A stretch of 64,000 nt of DNA from NCBI GenBank assembly GCA_036937835.1, contig CM072881.1, positions 4,159,001 through 4,223,000 of the forward strand, read 5' to 3'. Below, one piece after another: positions 1 through 13,000 of the stretch. Under the pieces are notes generated by a model, which was not told where the DNA came from, made no database searches, and was given only the letters and a program-made list of their open reading frames with translations. Every line of letters begins with the position of its first letter. The first letter of the stretch is position 1. The position numbers and the translations under genes are program-made. The DNA is from Pampus argenteus. Lineage: Eukaryota > Chordata > Actinopteri > Scombriformes > Stromateidae.

Positions 1-1700
1 AGTCGCTCCTTGTAAAGCAACACAATACAACTCACACATCCCAGATGAGTGCATTAAATATAACGAAGGTAAAGGGAAACTATACCATATTGTTGATGGG
101 AAGGTCCTGGGATATTATATGTTCCCAACATTGTTAATTATGATCTTTCTTTGGGCCTCATCTTACATTTACTTGTTATATTATTTACTGCTGTATGTAA
201 CTGTAAGCTGTTATGGTATATCTTTGTTATCTGCATGCTAAATATACAATTGTTGAGGGCTACAGCACTAAAGCCATCTCTGGATCAATGGCTCATTACC
301 TGTGACAAAATTAATATGTGCATTAAAGTGGAAAAGATGTGGGCAACATTTATGGATTTTCTTAAAAATGAGCCCCACGGAGGATTTATTTATTTATTTT
401 TTTTTTTTTTTAATAGCTGCGATATAAGTTTGACCAAATTGTAAACACTCACTGGTCTTCTTCTCCTCTTTTGTTTGTGTTTTGTATGACATGCACAGCG
501 TGTTTAAAGCAGAATAAATAATTATGAGTAAAACAATAATAAAGAGCTGAAGACTGAACACACTTCTTCTTCTGCTCCTCTTAAAGTGTCAGAATTGACA
601 CATGAAGACATCCAGCCTTTTTTTTTTCCTCTAATTCACTTTTACAGTAAAATGTTTTAATATTTTTTATATGTTTTGGCTGCGTGTGCTTGTATGATTA
701 TTTGCTTCCAGGTGGCAGCAGTTACAATTTGACTTTTTATTCTGCATTTCCAGCTAATTTGTGCAAAGCTGCTTCCCTGTTGCTAAATCCCTGTAATGTT
801 GAGACTAATGTTTCTTGGTGGAATGAGACCTCACTGCAGGACCCGGCACTTAAAGGAGAGACTGTGACTTTTCAAGCTATTTTACCTCATCAGGCATAAA
901 GTGAAGAAAATGAAAAATTACAACCTAAAAAAGACACAGGTAGATATATTCAGAGATGCTTTGAGGACAATCAAAAGACGTCCGTTAGTGTTGATCCTAA
1001 TCTGAAGTGATTTTGAATCTATAACAGTGATATATGATGTACACAAAATCCACATGAAAGCTGTCTTGTGCACTAATTACAAAACTAATCAATACATATG
1101 AAGCCAAAAAAAAATGCTTAGTGGCATTTTGCTCTTGCTATTTAGTCATTTCCCTGCAGTTAACAGTCCCTATGCCAAGATAAATGGAGCCATTCAGAAT
1201 AATGAGTGCAATAAATACGCAGGTCAAAAGCTCTTTTTAGTATTAAATTGGAGTAAGGGTATTGAGTCACGGTTATTAAGTCAATTGAAGGGTATAATTC
1301 AAGCACAGCATGAAGCTGTGGAATTTAGTGCATCACGGCAGTAATTGGTCTAGATGCTTTACTCAGAACTTTTTCTTTTTTTTTTTTTTTTTTTCTTCTG
1401 AGCACAGGGGGAATAAGAACAATTTGCTATTTAAATGTTCTGCCGGGTCCAGCCTGCTGAGAGTGAGGCCACGCCGTCACCACGTTCTGATTGACTCTCT
1501 GTAGACACTTCAGTAATGCTTTTAAGAACAGTAAATACAGGTACATACAGTACATGTAGGGACAAGAGAGCAACACGTGGTGTTCGGGAATAAGAGTGTC
1601 ACAATCTGGGTATTTTAAAAGAACTGAAAATGGTTTTTTTTGGAGCTAAATAAAGAGACACTTGGGTTGGTTATGTGTTCAGGCTTAAAAACATCCTGGT
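1..1700. other. AT-rich intergenic DNA, no gene seen
   Basis: I see no exon with splice signals and no recognisable protein here. The stretch holds homopolymer T and A runs (around 390-411, 618-628 and 1376-1394). Short open frames are not supported by codon pattern, splice sites or homology. Confidence 0.6.
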
Positions 1701-1704
1701 TAAA

Positions 1705-1985
1705 GGAGAAGTAGTAGAGATTTTGGGAAATAATCATATGTGCTTTCTTTCCCAGAGCGAGTTGACAAGATCAATATCAATTTTATGTGTTAAGTGCAGA
1801 GCTGGCGTCAGTACGCGGTTGGCATAAAGACTGCCAGTCTTCAAAAACACACCATAATGCAACACTGTCTTGTAGGAGGCAGTGTTATATTTATAAAGAA
1901 TATCTGATCTCGCAAGCCGGTGAATATCTAAAAATGAGAGGGAGAGCGAGAGCAGGTGCATATGGACAAACAGAGAGGTGAAAGG
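1705..1985. repeat. Interspersed teleost repeat, family A copy
   Basis: The left part (a TTTTGGGAAATA-like start, then CTTTCTTTCCCAGAG and GTTGACAAGATCAATATCA) resembles the end of a short non-autonomous repeat I remember as common in perch-like fish. The same family appears in better form at 38740-39310 and at 63800-64000. Boundaries are approximate and the family is recalled, not searched. Confidence 0.5.
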
Positions 1986-2094
1986 AAACTTTAGCTGGTC
2001 ATTATTCAATGTCACTGTCAGGTCTATTAGTATATGAGCACAGTGCAGACTGCAGACGTGATAACAGTGGTGTCTCGTGATTAATGCTACAAGA

Positions 2095-2245
2095 AAATGT
2101 AAAAGTGAGTAAAAGTATCAATATCAATATAGCAATGTAAAAATACTCTAGAAGTCCTGCATGACAAAATCCTACTGAAGTAAAAGTACAGTAAAGTATT
2201 AGTATCAAAATGTACTTAAAGTATTGCAGTAAAAGTATGACATCG
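2095..2245. repeat. AGTAAAAGTA-type interspersed repeat
   Basis: Phrases such as AAGTAAAAGTACAGTAAAGTA and AAAATGTACTTAAAGTA recur inside this stretch. The pattern matches a frequent short teleost repeat, probably a non-autonomous DNA transposon remnant. No coding content. Confidence 0.5.
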
Positions 2246-2326
2246 ATAGATTGTTAACACTAAAGCATTGAAGCTGCTGAAGATCTAGTTTAAACTATTG
2301 TTTAATAGTTTAATGCAGTTTAAATT

Positions 2327-2661
2327 AGTGGTTCCCATTATAGGGCTCAGGACCCTCCAAAGGGTCACCAGATAAATCTGAGGGGTCGTGAGATGATTGA
2401 TGGGAGAGAAAAGAAGACAAATACACAAATCTGTTCAACTTTGTTTTTACTTTTTTTTTTTTTCAATCTTTGATTTTTGGTGAAATTATTGATGATTTGA
2501 ACATTTTTTTAAATGATACCATGTGAGAAGTTTAGAGGTAAAAAAAAAAAGTTACTAATAGGTGGAGCTGTTAAGAACTCACAGACATCTGAAATGTGAC
2601 TCAGACTACTTCTTACTCCTTTCTGTAAGATGTCAATAGCCAAAAAGGTTGAAACCACTGG
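2327..2661. mobile_element. Short hAT-like MITE with imperfect terminal inverted repeats
   Basis: The left end reads AGTGGTTCCCA and the right end, on the opposite strand, reads CAGTGGTTTCAACC, giving imperfect terminal inverted repeats about 330 bp apart. The interior (CTCCAAAGGGTCACCAGATA, GGGGTCGTGAGATGATTGAT) matches a frequent fish repeat I recall. No transposase frame is present, so it is non-autonomous. I could not identify a target-site duplication. Confidence 0.6.
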
Positions 2662-3679
2662 TTTCGTCTGTAACAATGTGCCGTATTGTAAAAGCTTGTT
2701 ATATTATCCATATACACACAGAAATACAGAACCATACAGGCTGACAGTAATCACAAACGCTCAGCTAAAGTTCAAGTCCCGGTATCATATTAGACTCTTT
2801 TTCTGACTCCCCCTCATCGCCTACATCTCTAACCCTCTGACAGGTTACCAAGCTCTGTCCAATTAGCAAGCAATCCGTGAGTCCACACAGGCTTTGTTTT
2901 CAAGCCCTAGTTCACTAAGAAATGAAAGCTAATGAAAGCTAAACTTATCAAAATGCCACAAAGTAAACTTTTTACCTTATTGTCAGACTAAAGACAACAG
3001 ACTGCAGCTGTCTCTGTATGAATATTAGCTTATAGAGCGATCATAGAGCCCTCCATTTCTGATTCAACATCAGGACGTCAGGAATGTCGCGTAATTTGTG
3101 TCTATTCGCATCTTTGCATTAACTTTGTCAGTAATTCCCCTGCGCTAAAAAATTAGCTTCCAGTTTGGTCTGAACACGGCATTATCACAGCAATAAGATA
3201 TAAAAGTAGACTATGTTTGTCTGGTAGCCGCACAACAATCATACAAAACAGCCAACTACCACTACCATATGTGAAGGAAAATAATGTTTGTCATATTTGG
3301 GGCAAAGTCATCATAATGTAAGATGGATTAAAAAAAAAAATTAGAATATCAGAAAATGTCACTGCTAGCCTGTCTTGACCAGGAAACGACAGCATTTGTT
3401 CCAATGCCCTGGACCAGACGTTTCAACCCCTGGACCGAGGACCGATACCGGATCTCGGAGAGTTTGCTACTGGGCCGTGAGGAAGCAATATGATTCACAG
3501 CATGGTGTTGCAAATAAAGTAAAGTCCTCCCTCCATTTAATTCATAAAGTCAGAGTTGCAGCTTATGGTCGGCGCCATTTTTTTCCTTTTGGATCCAGGA
3601 TCATCAGCTAGGTGTGTTGTCCTTCACACTGTGGAAGCACGGCTCGCTACCTCGGATTCAAGCTAATGCTAGCTTAGCG
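2662..3679. other. Intergenic, no gene seen
   Basis: No exon-like structure or homology was seen. The open frame at 3375-3611 has no splice support and no recognisable product. Confidence 0.5.
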
Positions 3680-4170
3680 GGAATCAAATCAAATTTTATT
3701 TATATAGCCCAAAATCACAAAATACATTTGTCTCAGAGGGCTTTACAATCTGTACAGGGAGTGACACCCTCTGTCCTTAGACCCTCGATTCTAGTGAGGA
3801 AAAACTTGCCCACCAAACAACCTTTTAACAGGGAAAAAGGGGGAAGAAACCTCAGGAAGAGCCACAGAGGAGGGATCCCTCTCCCAGGACGGACAGACGT
3901 GCAATGATGTCACATGTACAGAACAATCAACACACACATATTGTACACTCACGATGAATAATAGTGATAAATAATGACAATGATAAAATGAGAATGTTTA
4001 CAATGAATGATGAATTATTACAGTAACAGTGAAACTAGTGGTAAAGATACAGATGCACAGTAGCAAATCATTACATAACTATAAACTGTAATGGGGATAT
4101 GGCAACAATGATGACGGCGACAACATATGCAGTAGACGAATGCTGCAAACTTGGACTCAAAACATGACAG
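3680..4170. repeat. High-copy teleost interspersed repeat (TTTATATAGCCC type)
   Basis: Hallmarks are TTTATTTATATAGCCC, GAGGGCTTTACAATCTGTACA, a CAGGGAAAAAGGGGGAAGAAA-type block, CTCAGGAAGAGCCACAGAGG and ATCCCTCTCCCAGGACGGAC. I recognise this consensus as one of the commonest repeats in teleost genomes. The copy looks well preserved at its left half; the right limit is approximate. Confidence 0.75.
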
Positions 4171-4769
4171 GTATCATAATCAAGTAACATTAAACTTACT
4201 GAAACATTGAGACAATAGTGTCCAGAGACGGTGAACTGGTTCACGATTATACTTAGTTCATAATTTTCAATTTTGAACTACGTTCACAGGCCCCAAATAT
4301 GAGCTCATGTTCATTTCATTTTTTTCTAAAGCTCCAAGATATTCTTTTTCAACAGAACCTCATCCTACCTATCCATTACCAAACTAAATAAATGACTATA
4401 TACTACCATAGAATCAGACATCACTTCACTTCACATCCAAGAAAAAAAAAAACAAAGAATGTTTATATTTTATAACTCAAACATTGTGTCATATTATGCA
4501 GAAAGTGGCAAAAAAAAGAGGTGCAGTAAAAGTTATACTGTAGATGCAATGGAGATTTTATTCAGTCTGCATGGACCAAATTATGCAGCAGTTCAAAAAC
4601 ATAAAACAGATTCATATGCTTCCGAGCGAGCCGGTGCAGGCTCCACCACTGGCTTCATTACAGTCGCTAGCTGAAAGATGTGCTATGATTTCACTTCTGC
4701 AGAGCACACAATTTAGAGAAAGCAATAACGGGGAACGAGACCAGGCTCTGCATCTATCGGAGGGCAGCT

Positions 4770-4965
4770 CTGCCATAGGAGGTGCAACAGTTGTCTACTA
4801 AGCAGAAACTTGGGGGTTTTGATCCCGACTCCTCCTGTCTGGATGTTGAAGTGTCCTTGGGCAAGATACTGAATTGCTCCTGATGTTTATGTGAGTGTGA
4901 ACGGGTGAACGAGCACAACTATCAATCAGTGTCCACATGGCAGACATTAAAGCGACTATAAGTCT
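4770..4965 (+). mobile_element. tRNA-derived SINE relic
   Basis: The block GGTTTTGATCCCGACTCCTCC is a decayed B-box region (GGTTCGATCCC). It is followed by GAAGTGTCCTTGGGCAAGATA, which is a phrase of a widespread fish SINE. The A-box half is poorly preserved. It is a degraded, inactive copy. Confidence 0.6.
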
Positions 4966-6824
4966 TCTAATCTTATCAACAGAGCAATCATTCCCAAAAC
5001 CAGCACACTCGTTGTAGAGATTCAGACCGTAATGAAATTTTTACAGACGTCTAGTCGAGAAGTCGAGTCGCTTTTTGAATAGTTGGATCAAGGTGCGTCC
5101 ACTTCAAGCCGTGGTAGCTGCCTCTTGGTGTATCCTTAAATCTGTGTGGAGGTGAGAACATAAGCAGGCTCTGACCTCTCTGAAACTCACTTTTTTCATT
5201 CGTTGTACTGTCTGTTTGAAACCGTGTGCATGTTATTCCCATATTTAAATGATTATAGCCTCTCTGATTAGAGCATCTCTCTGACTACGGGCTTTTCACC
5301 CTCATCTTGGAGCCGCTGTTAACCCTAACAGTGGTCATATACATTTTGGAAAGCTGTTGTCCTTTTATAGGTGCATAAGATCAGAAAAAGGTTCATAATT
5401 TGCTGTGGAAGTCAAAGACAAACACTTGTTACACTTAAAATATATATGGATTAAACACACACACACACACACACACACACAAAACACTGTGATGTCTTCA
5501 TGAAGAGACCGCCTTCACACACTTACAGTAAACCCCATAGAGCTGCTGTGGTAGTCACATTATAATAGACATAAAGTGAGAGTGGTTTCACTGATAAGCA
5601 GTGGAATGTGTAGTATTCAGATAAGCCTCCTGTACCTGATGTTATACAGTCGAGCTTCACATCATAAACTATCCATGTCAAGGACATGCGATGGGATCAC
5701 AATGCTATACCACAGAGATTAATACAGCCGGGACGTGTGTTGGCCCTAAATTATGAGAACCTTGTCATCACTTGTCAGGTCGGTAAACTTCATCAGCATT
5801 TATATTTCATCCCAGCGCCGGGGAAGCCCGCAGTTAATAGAGATTTAGACCTTCGGCGATTCCTTATCTGCTCCAGCGCATCTTACAGCAAACTATTCCC
5901 CTGCTGTTCACTTGATTTGCCTTTTGTCTGAGGGCCCCTGCGGTATATAATAACTATAGTGTCTGGTAGTAATTGATAGAAGGATATCATACACTTATCA
6001 CGGCAAAATGATCAGCTGCATAGCATGTCCTAAAGAAATGTTGAGTTTACTGCCTCAGTAAACTCAGTGTTGCAGAGCCTACAGTACTACAGAGATGCAT
6101 TAAGTCCTAGTAGGAATACTATATATTATAAAATATCATTACGGGTCTCATGCGTTGTGGGAAATCGTTGTATTTTTAGATTAATTGCATGACTATGAAA
6201 CAAGGATCTTAATGTTAACCCCAAATCTTTTTTTTTTTTTTTTAAATAATAGAGAAAAGAAAACACTAATTACCAAAAAGCAATCACACATCGCTACCGG
6301 CTCCACTCCAACAGGATAGCAGGTTAGCAGTGTTGAGAAGGTAGTCATGGCAACAGGATATCTGTGCACACACACACACACGGAAAGATACACATCTCAG
6401 TACATACATGCATACATAGCAACTTTTTCTACTTGAGTTAAGAAAAAAAGACGTAAAACATTGCTATGCCAGTCCTGATAGACGGTAGATGTTCCATCTC
6501 AGAGGTTTTCGGATGCAGTCTTTGCATTTTGCTGATGGATAAGCTCATTTACATTTCCTTAAAAAACAAGTTAGACTGCAAGCAAGTCAGCAACACTCAC
6601 ATTTGATAATTCAGGCTCCTTATTTAATCCACAGTTCAACAGCTACTGACACAAGTTGTGATTTCGAACTGTTTATTAATTCATATCGCTTTTCTGTGTA
6701 AGGATACATATACTGCGGCTGCAACATCATGGCCCTTTATATCTGATACATGTTGATACAAGGCATTTTTTTTTCCTGTTACCAAGCGCACACAGAGCTC
6801 ACATTCAACATTTAATAAGGAGCC
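4966..6824. other. Intergenic, microsatellites and possible non-coding conserved DNA
   Basis: An (AC)n run lies at about 5454-5480 and a shorter one at 6366-6382. Positions 5640-5940 are non-repetitive and of balanced composition, unlike the flanks, but carry no supported exon. An open frame there (5686-5931) shows no homology I know. Confidence 0.45.
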
Positions 6825-7035
6825 AGCGTGCTGTTGAGTAATTTCATTATTGATTCAATCTGTCGATTATTTTCTTTGATTAATCGATTAGTTGTTGGTC
6901 CATAAAACGTCAGAAATGACCAGAAAATATGAGAAGCTGGAATCAGAAAACCTGAACTTTTTCCTAAATTGATAGTTTCTGATTAATTGATTAGTTGTCA
7001 ACTAATCAATTAAACATTGCAGCTCTACTGTTACG
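6825..7035. mobile_element. Palindromic MITE, family B copy 1
   Basis: The element contains TTAATCGATTAGTTG in one direction and AGTTGTCAACTAATCAATTAA near the other end, with GGTCCATAAAACGTCAGAAA and GAGAAGCTGGAATCAGA between them. These are hallmarks of a common teleost MITE. Other copies lie at about 21485-21785 and 43605-43815. Confidence 0.65.
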
Positions 7036-10000
7036 TTTGTACGTAACTCCACAGAAACGTAGCTTCTAGCTAGCTAGCCAACGTAACAAAATCAAAGCAT
7101 TTTACTTTATTCATCCCACATTATAAAAAAATGGAGTTTTAGCTAGCGTTAGCATCTTTTTGGTGGGTCCAATTGTTGAACTCAGAACTGGACCCACTGA
7201 ACCTCACAGTGACAGGTAGTCCTGTGACTTCAGCTCCTCGTATATAATTCAAATCACGACATTGACTAACGTATGAAAGTCACTGAGTGCTCAAATCATA
7301 GACGGAACTTAGCAACAGCTAACAATGTTAGCCCGTAGCGCGTTAACTGTCCGTGCAACTGTTGGGACTCAAGTGAAATTACAAGCTACTTTTCGAGCCT
7401 GTCCACGGAGATATCGCACCAATCAGATCATCGACATCGTCAGTCAGTACATAAAATTCAGGCCCCTTGGAGAACATTAATGTAGGAAGCGCCGTATGAG
7501 CATAAAAACAAATAAATGATGATTACAACCTTGATCAATTAGGTCAATTTTAAATTTCTGTTGGACTTTCAAAACCTCTCCGGCTGTCCAATCCGTGCAG
7601 AGCCAGAGGTGTAAACTGGGAATCGTAAAAAAAAAACCACTCGATTCGATCACACCTGAACCTGACGTAGCCTCTCGACACCGAGCTGCCATCTCTTTTC
7701 CATCGGGGTCATTTCAAAAGTGGCAGTGAAGCCTGAATTTATCTGGCAGCTCACATCAGTCTTTCTAGGTACACACATAGCACTCAGCCGATCCTGGCAG
7801 AAGAAAATGACTTAGCACTTTTCTTTTTTTTTTTTTTTTTTTTTCCTCCACACACTTGAGACTCCAAGCAAAAGAATTATTGTCCCTGTTTTTCGATATT
7901 GAGAAAAAAGATCAAAAATTAGTACATCAAATCCAGCGGGACAACAGCAACATTACCCAACTTAATGGGAGCTGCTGCGAAGTGTATTTGACAATCACCT
8001 CATTATCCCGCTATCGATCAACGTAAGAATACAGTAAAGTATATGAAGCGCATAAATTCCCTAACTGATTCTTAACAGAAGACTTTTTTTTTTGCTATAC
8101 TGGGTGATGGATCTTTTACTCCATCATGGGTAATGGGGTAGACAGGAGGGAGTAAACAGGGGCTGAGGTAGTGCTGATAGTGAGCAACAGCGGGGGCCAA
8201 GGTTGCATTTAATATCATTTATTCAAGTTTATATGAAGCGGAAATCTTGTGCGAAGGTGCTGGACAAGAGTCATTGACTCTTTGGGCTCTCGGTTTTCAA
8301 TCACGGGGGCTAAACAGAGAGTGAACAGTGGGAGAGGTGTAATAATTCAATTTAACATGCTGTAAGTGCCATATAGACATGATGTGCCGGCAGGCGCTAT
8401 GATCCCTAAAGCTCCTTAATCAATATTTTTATATTAACAATAGATCCATGGACTCATGTGTAATGTAAAAGGAGCTGCTTGAGGTGACAAATCTACAGAG
8501 ATTTATAACCCATCTCTGCAGTCCCCTCACCTCTAGACCCTTTTAGCCTCTTTTGGCTCGTCGCTTTCCCTTTTCTGGCCCACAAACTCCACTCTCAAAG
8601 ACCTACATGTAGAGATTTAGATAGTTAGTTAGTTACTTATCGACTAGCTGGTGAATATAGCGGAGCATCTAGCTGCTGGGAGGGAGGGAAGGAGGCACAA
8701 CACATAATCACTCCTTCCTCTACCTAACTCTTTCTCTGTCCACCTTTCTTTCTTTCCCGCTGTCTCTTTATCTCCCTCGGTCTCCCTGTGAGGACGAAGA
8801 AGCTCGTCTTCTGACAGAGTGGACACCGCCCGGCATGATGCCGCTGGCAGCTGGATAGAGAGAAGGCCTTACACATCACTTCAAGGGCCTGTCACTCTCC
8901 GCTGTGCATCTCCAGACTGCAGGGAGTAGGCCACTTCATGTTCAACGCCAAAGAGTGTGTGGCGTCTGTTGTGAATAGAGCTCAGTGAATGGCACTGTTT
9001 GCTGATGTCAACCCAGGGATTGACATAAAACCACCAGCACAGCAGCCATAAAATGTCAGGGGAGTTCATCCTTCCTCAGCTGGGGTGTGTGTGTGTGTGT
9101 GTGTAAATTTCATCCATTAATGTACTTATTTCCATGTATTTGTGCCCGTCTGCCTATGTGCGATTAGGAAACTCCACCTCTCGTGTCTCTGTGAACACCA
9201 CGGGAGAGTTTTCAACTCCCCGTATCAAAGGCTATTCCCAATTTGTTTCTGTGGATCAAGCAACCGGGACGGTAGCTGAGTGGAATATTAATAAAAAAAA
9301 ACAGAAAGCCTTGTTTGGATCACCTGGCCAGTGTCGTTACCAGTGTGGAGTGAATACTGAGAGCTGGTGCTGAAGCTGCAGACAGCACATAGGTGGGGGG
9401 GACGGCGGGTGGAGAGATGCTCTGTTTGTGTATTTTTGATGAGCTAAAAAGTTTTCTGATTCTTCACCTTTTTGCCTCCAGGAACAAACATGGATTAAAC
9501 AAGTGCAAGAGCATCTTGACAGCTAGCGTGCTGATGAAGAACAAGGAGACGACCAGTCCGATTTGCGGGACAGCAGATCAATGAAAATCTGACGCATGTA
9601 GCTCGTAGCTCACAATCTCTGAGGAAGGATGCGTGGTTGCCAAGACATCTGCTGTTTCAAGGGCAGATTTAAGATTCCCCCCCCCCCCCCCCCCGCTGCC
9701 GTTAAGATTATGATTTAAGGAGCATAAACTGATCGCTGCCTGAGGGCAATTTTTCCCCATGCCTCTCCAATAGTCCTGGTCTCAGTGTGTTAAAAGCTAA
9801 TGGCCTGGGCTTGGCATTTAGCACTCTGGTCATGATTCTTTCCACTATGATCATGAAGGGAGAAAAGGACTGACAGGAAAGAGGAGGACGAGGAGGAATA
9901 GTGAGAGACGTGTTATCTGCTTATCTGTTTTCCTCCTATTTGCATATCACAGCTTCACCGTTAGCTTTAGCAGGCGGCTGCAGCTGCTTAAGGTGAATTA

Positions 10001-13000
10001 AGACCATATACAATAAGTAAAACAAGAACAAATTTAGCAGTCTGTATTTGCTCCAAAGAGTCAGTGTATCAATTTCTATGGAGTGGACTCATACAGCAAC
10101 GTGATAAAGCGTGATTGTGTCTCTGAAATGTGGCAAAATCACAAAATCCAAAACAAAAACAAAAAAAAAAACAAACAAAAAAAAAAAATTGGTCCAGCAG
10201 TGCAGCAAGCATGATGTCTCCAGCAGAATCAGGTTAGTCTCATTTCATTTGGAAGAGAAAATGTTCAAATTTCAGACAGGACGGCTGGTTCAGCTTTGAT
10301 TTTCCTGAGCAATGACGGATTATTGATGCATTCACTTTCACCTCCAAATCAAACAGTAGCTAAGTTGGCAGCACACTCTGCGTGATCTACTTAGTTCCAA
10401 CAAAGGGAAATCTTAATGTTGTCATGCTTATAATAATTAAGATGATAAAGTGATTCTAACGTTGTTGCAGCGTGTTTGGAAAAGGACCTGTCACATTTCT
10501 ATAATTTCACCCCCGTGTGTGCAAAGCCAGTCCATACAGAGATGGTCGTCCCGGTTTGGTGCGGCTGTCAACCCCATCAAACAGCTTTAGGATGAACTGG
10601 GATGGCAGCTGAGATCCAGACCTGATCACCCAACATCAGTGTTGGAGTGAGGGCTCAAAGACCTGCAGCCAGCTTCCAACATCTCAATCCAAATCCAATC
10701 CATAGGTTTAAGATTAAAATAATAAGAAATAAGAACATGATATCTATAGTTGTAGTAAATGTCTATAACTGCAAAGCTTAGGCTGAAGCTGGTATTTCCC
10801 ATCAGTTTGTCAATAGCAAAATATCTTCCGGGTAGAAAGTATGACAGTTTCCTCTCTAATACATTTAAACACTGACAAAGCAGCCACATGGACACATTTC
10901 CTCCCCTGCACACGTACACATTAAGACAGTCGGACATTATATCACACTGCATGATCATACATTTTTAACGCGCCAGACAGCAGGGTTGAAGAACCTGTTT
11001 CACCTTATCCCACACTGCCAGGTCGGAACATGAACGAGCCTCTCCACAACACATCCTGCATAGAAACAGAACACAGGAACACAAGCTGACACGCCCTTCA
11101 CTTTGAAAGCGTATCTCAGCATATAGGAAATCCTCCTAAACTTATCTGTGTATCCATTTATCAACATCTTCAGCAGTTTTCTCTGTGCATATTTACCCCC
11201 CCCCCCCCCTCCGTCCTTTAGTTTACAGGACACATTTTCTGCCTGCTTCATAATTTATCCAGCCTCCAAAATCCTGACACATGCTGATGCGTTTTTCTAT
11301 CTCCACCATCTGAGTCCACTCTGATCCACTCTGAGTTTTCTATGCGGCTCAAGTCTGCCCCCTGCTGACTAAACACCATCATGACTATGGAGTCGACACA
11401 TCCCTTAAGAGAGTGTTTCCCATATGTCTAAACATGATTACGGGTAGATTCATTTACACCTTCACCTAATTAGTACGTTTATAATGCTCTGCAGCATTTA
11501 CTCAGAGACAACAGGAAATAACTGTAAGTTTATGACTACAGTAACAGACAATTAGGCACGTCACGCATTACATGTTCTGCTAATGAAGCATCTTCAGGGG
11601 TTTCCACCGCAAGTATACTGCAGTTAAGCATTTAACCAGAAGTGCAAAAGAAGCAGTAAAGTGTAGTGCAGTGCAATGTGCATATTTATAATGTATTAAT
11701 AGAGTAAACAGTAAGGGTAGGTATGAATATGCTAAGAGTGCAGCACAGTTGCCATTATTAAAGTGTTGATGAGGATGCTGTGTGTGGTGCAGAGGTAGAA
11801 GTTGTCACCACAAACTCCAGACTGACTTTACTAGAATGTCAGTCTGACGTGATGTAGTTACGTTTGAGTGACAGATGCCATCTAGTGTCTGTAGTAATTA
11901 CGACCGAGTTTTGAAATGTATTCAAAAGTTTATCCAGTGTTTTTAAGTGATGTGGTGGTAGGGATAGTAACACAAACAGGTTGTGCTGAAAAAGGCTGTA
12001 ACTTTAGAGGATAACCACTTGATTTGACTCATCGTTGGTTCCATGTTCATTAAGACCTCAGGGCCACCTGGTTCTAGGCAAGTGTATTAACATCAGATCC
12101 TGTATATATAATAAAAGTCCTTCATATATTCATTATGCACCGTATTTTGTCAGCGGACAGCATCTTTTGCACCGTATAAGGTTCTGAAATCCTCTTCCTG
12201 CAGCAAGTACGGTGTTATAAATACATAAATGCCACGTTTACATGTTTTTCATGTGCATCAAACAGAATCCGTCTTGGATAAAATAAGTGAAGATCTGAAG
12301 ATTTTTTTTTTCCTCAATATTTCCTCATTCCTCAAGATGAAACCCCATTACCTTTGTGTTGAGGTCAAGCAGAGTAGTGCCAGAGGGAAATAACTCTGCT
12401 ATGGATAGGATATTTACACACACACACACACACACACACCGGTGTACAACTGCTTCTCTGTTCTGGCATCCTTCAAATCCAGCCCACCTCAAAGCAAACA
12501 AGAAACGGGATGAGAAGAGGAAGCTCATCCTGCAGCGGAGCTAAGCCATGTCTCTGCAAACTGTAACAGCCAAGTTCTGTGACCTGGGTATCTGAAGAAA
12601 GAGCAAGCGCCTCCTCCTGCATGACTACGTGGACTAAAAGCTACTGAATCATGTAATGTAATGTAATACAATAGCTTTGGGGCAATTATGTCAGAACCGA
12701 TTATAGGTCACACTCGTCGCCGTTATGGTTACACTATCCTCTACAGCAGTGTGTGTTTTCTCTCCTGCCTCTGGTGGTGAGAGTTGTATGATGGAGGTAA
12801 ATGCTGCAATGCTGCAAGATATAAGATGAAGCACTTCAATTGAATCTTAAAATGTGCTTTCAATGAATATTAATATACATATTTGTATTTGGCGAACTCA
12901 CACTTTACTTGTTTTTTTACTTGTATTTCAGGTGTACAGTACTGTAGAGAAGATAATCTGCCAATAAGGGAAGAAACTGTGAGAAACTGACCTCGATCAT

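Noticed and set aside
684..899. Possible exon with NVSWWNETS
   Set aside because: No acceptor or donor in phase, no neighbouring exon and no homology I know.
9134..9373. Open frame with GNSTSRVSVNTTGEF, exon-like
   Set aside because: It is preceded by an AG but has no matching donor or partner exon, and ends in a lysine-rich run from an A homopolymer.
12356..12544. Frames with THTHTH or VCVCV peptides around CA/GT repeats
   Set aside because: They are translations of microsatellites; the same explains similar frames near 40617-40937, 52397-52648 and 55468-55705.
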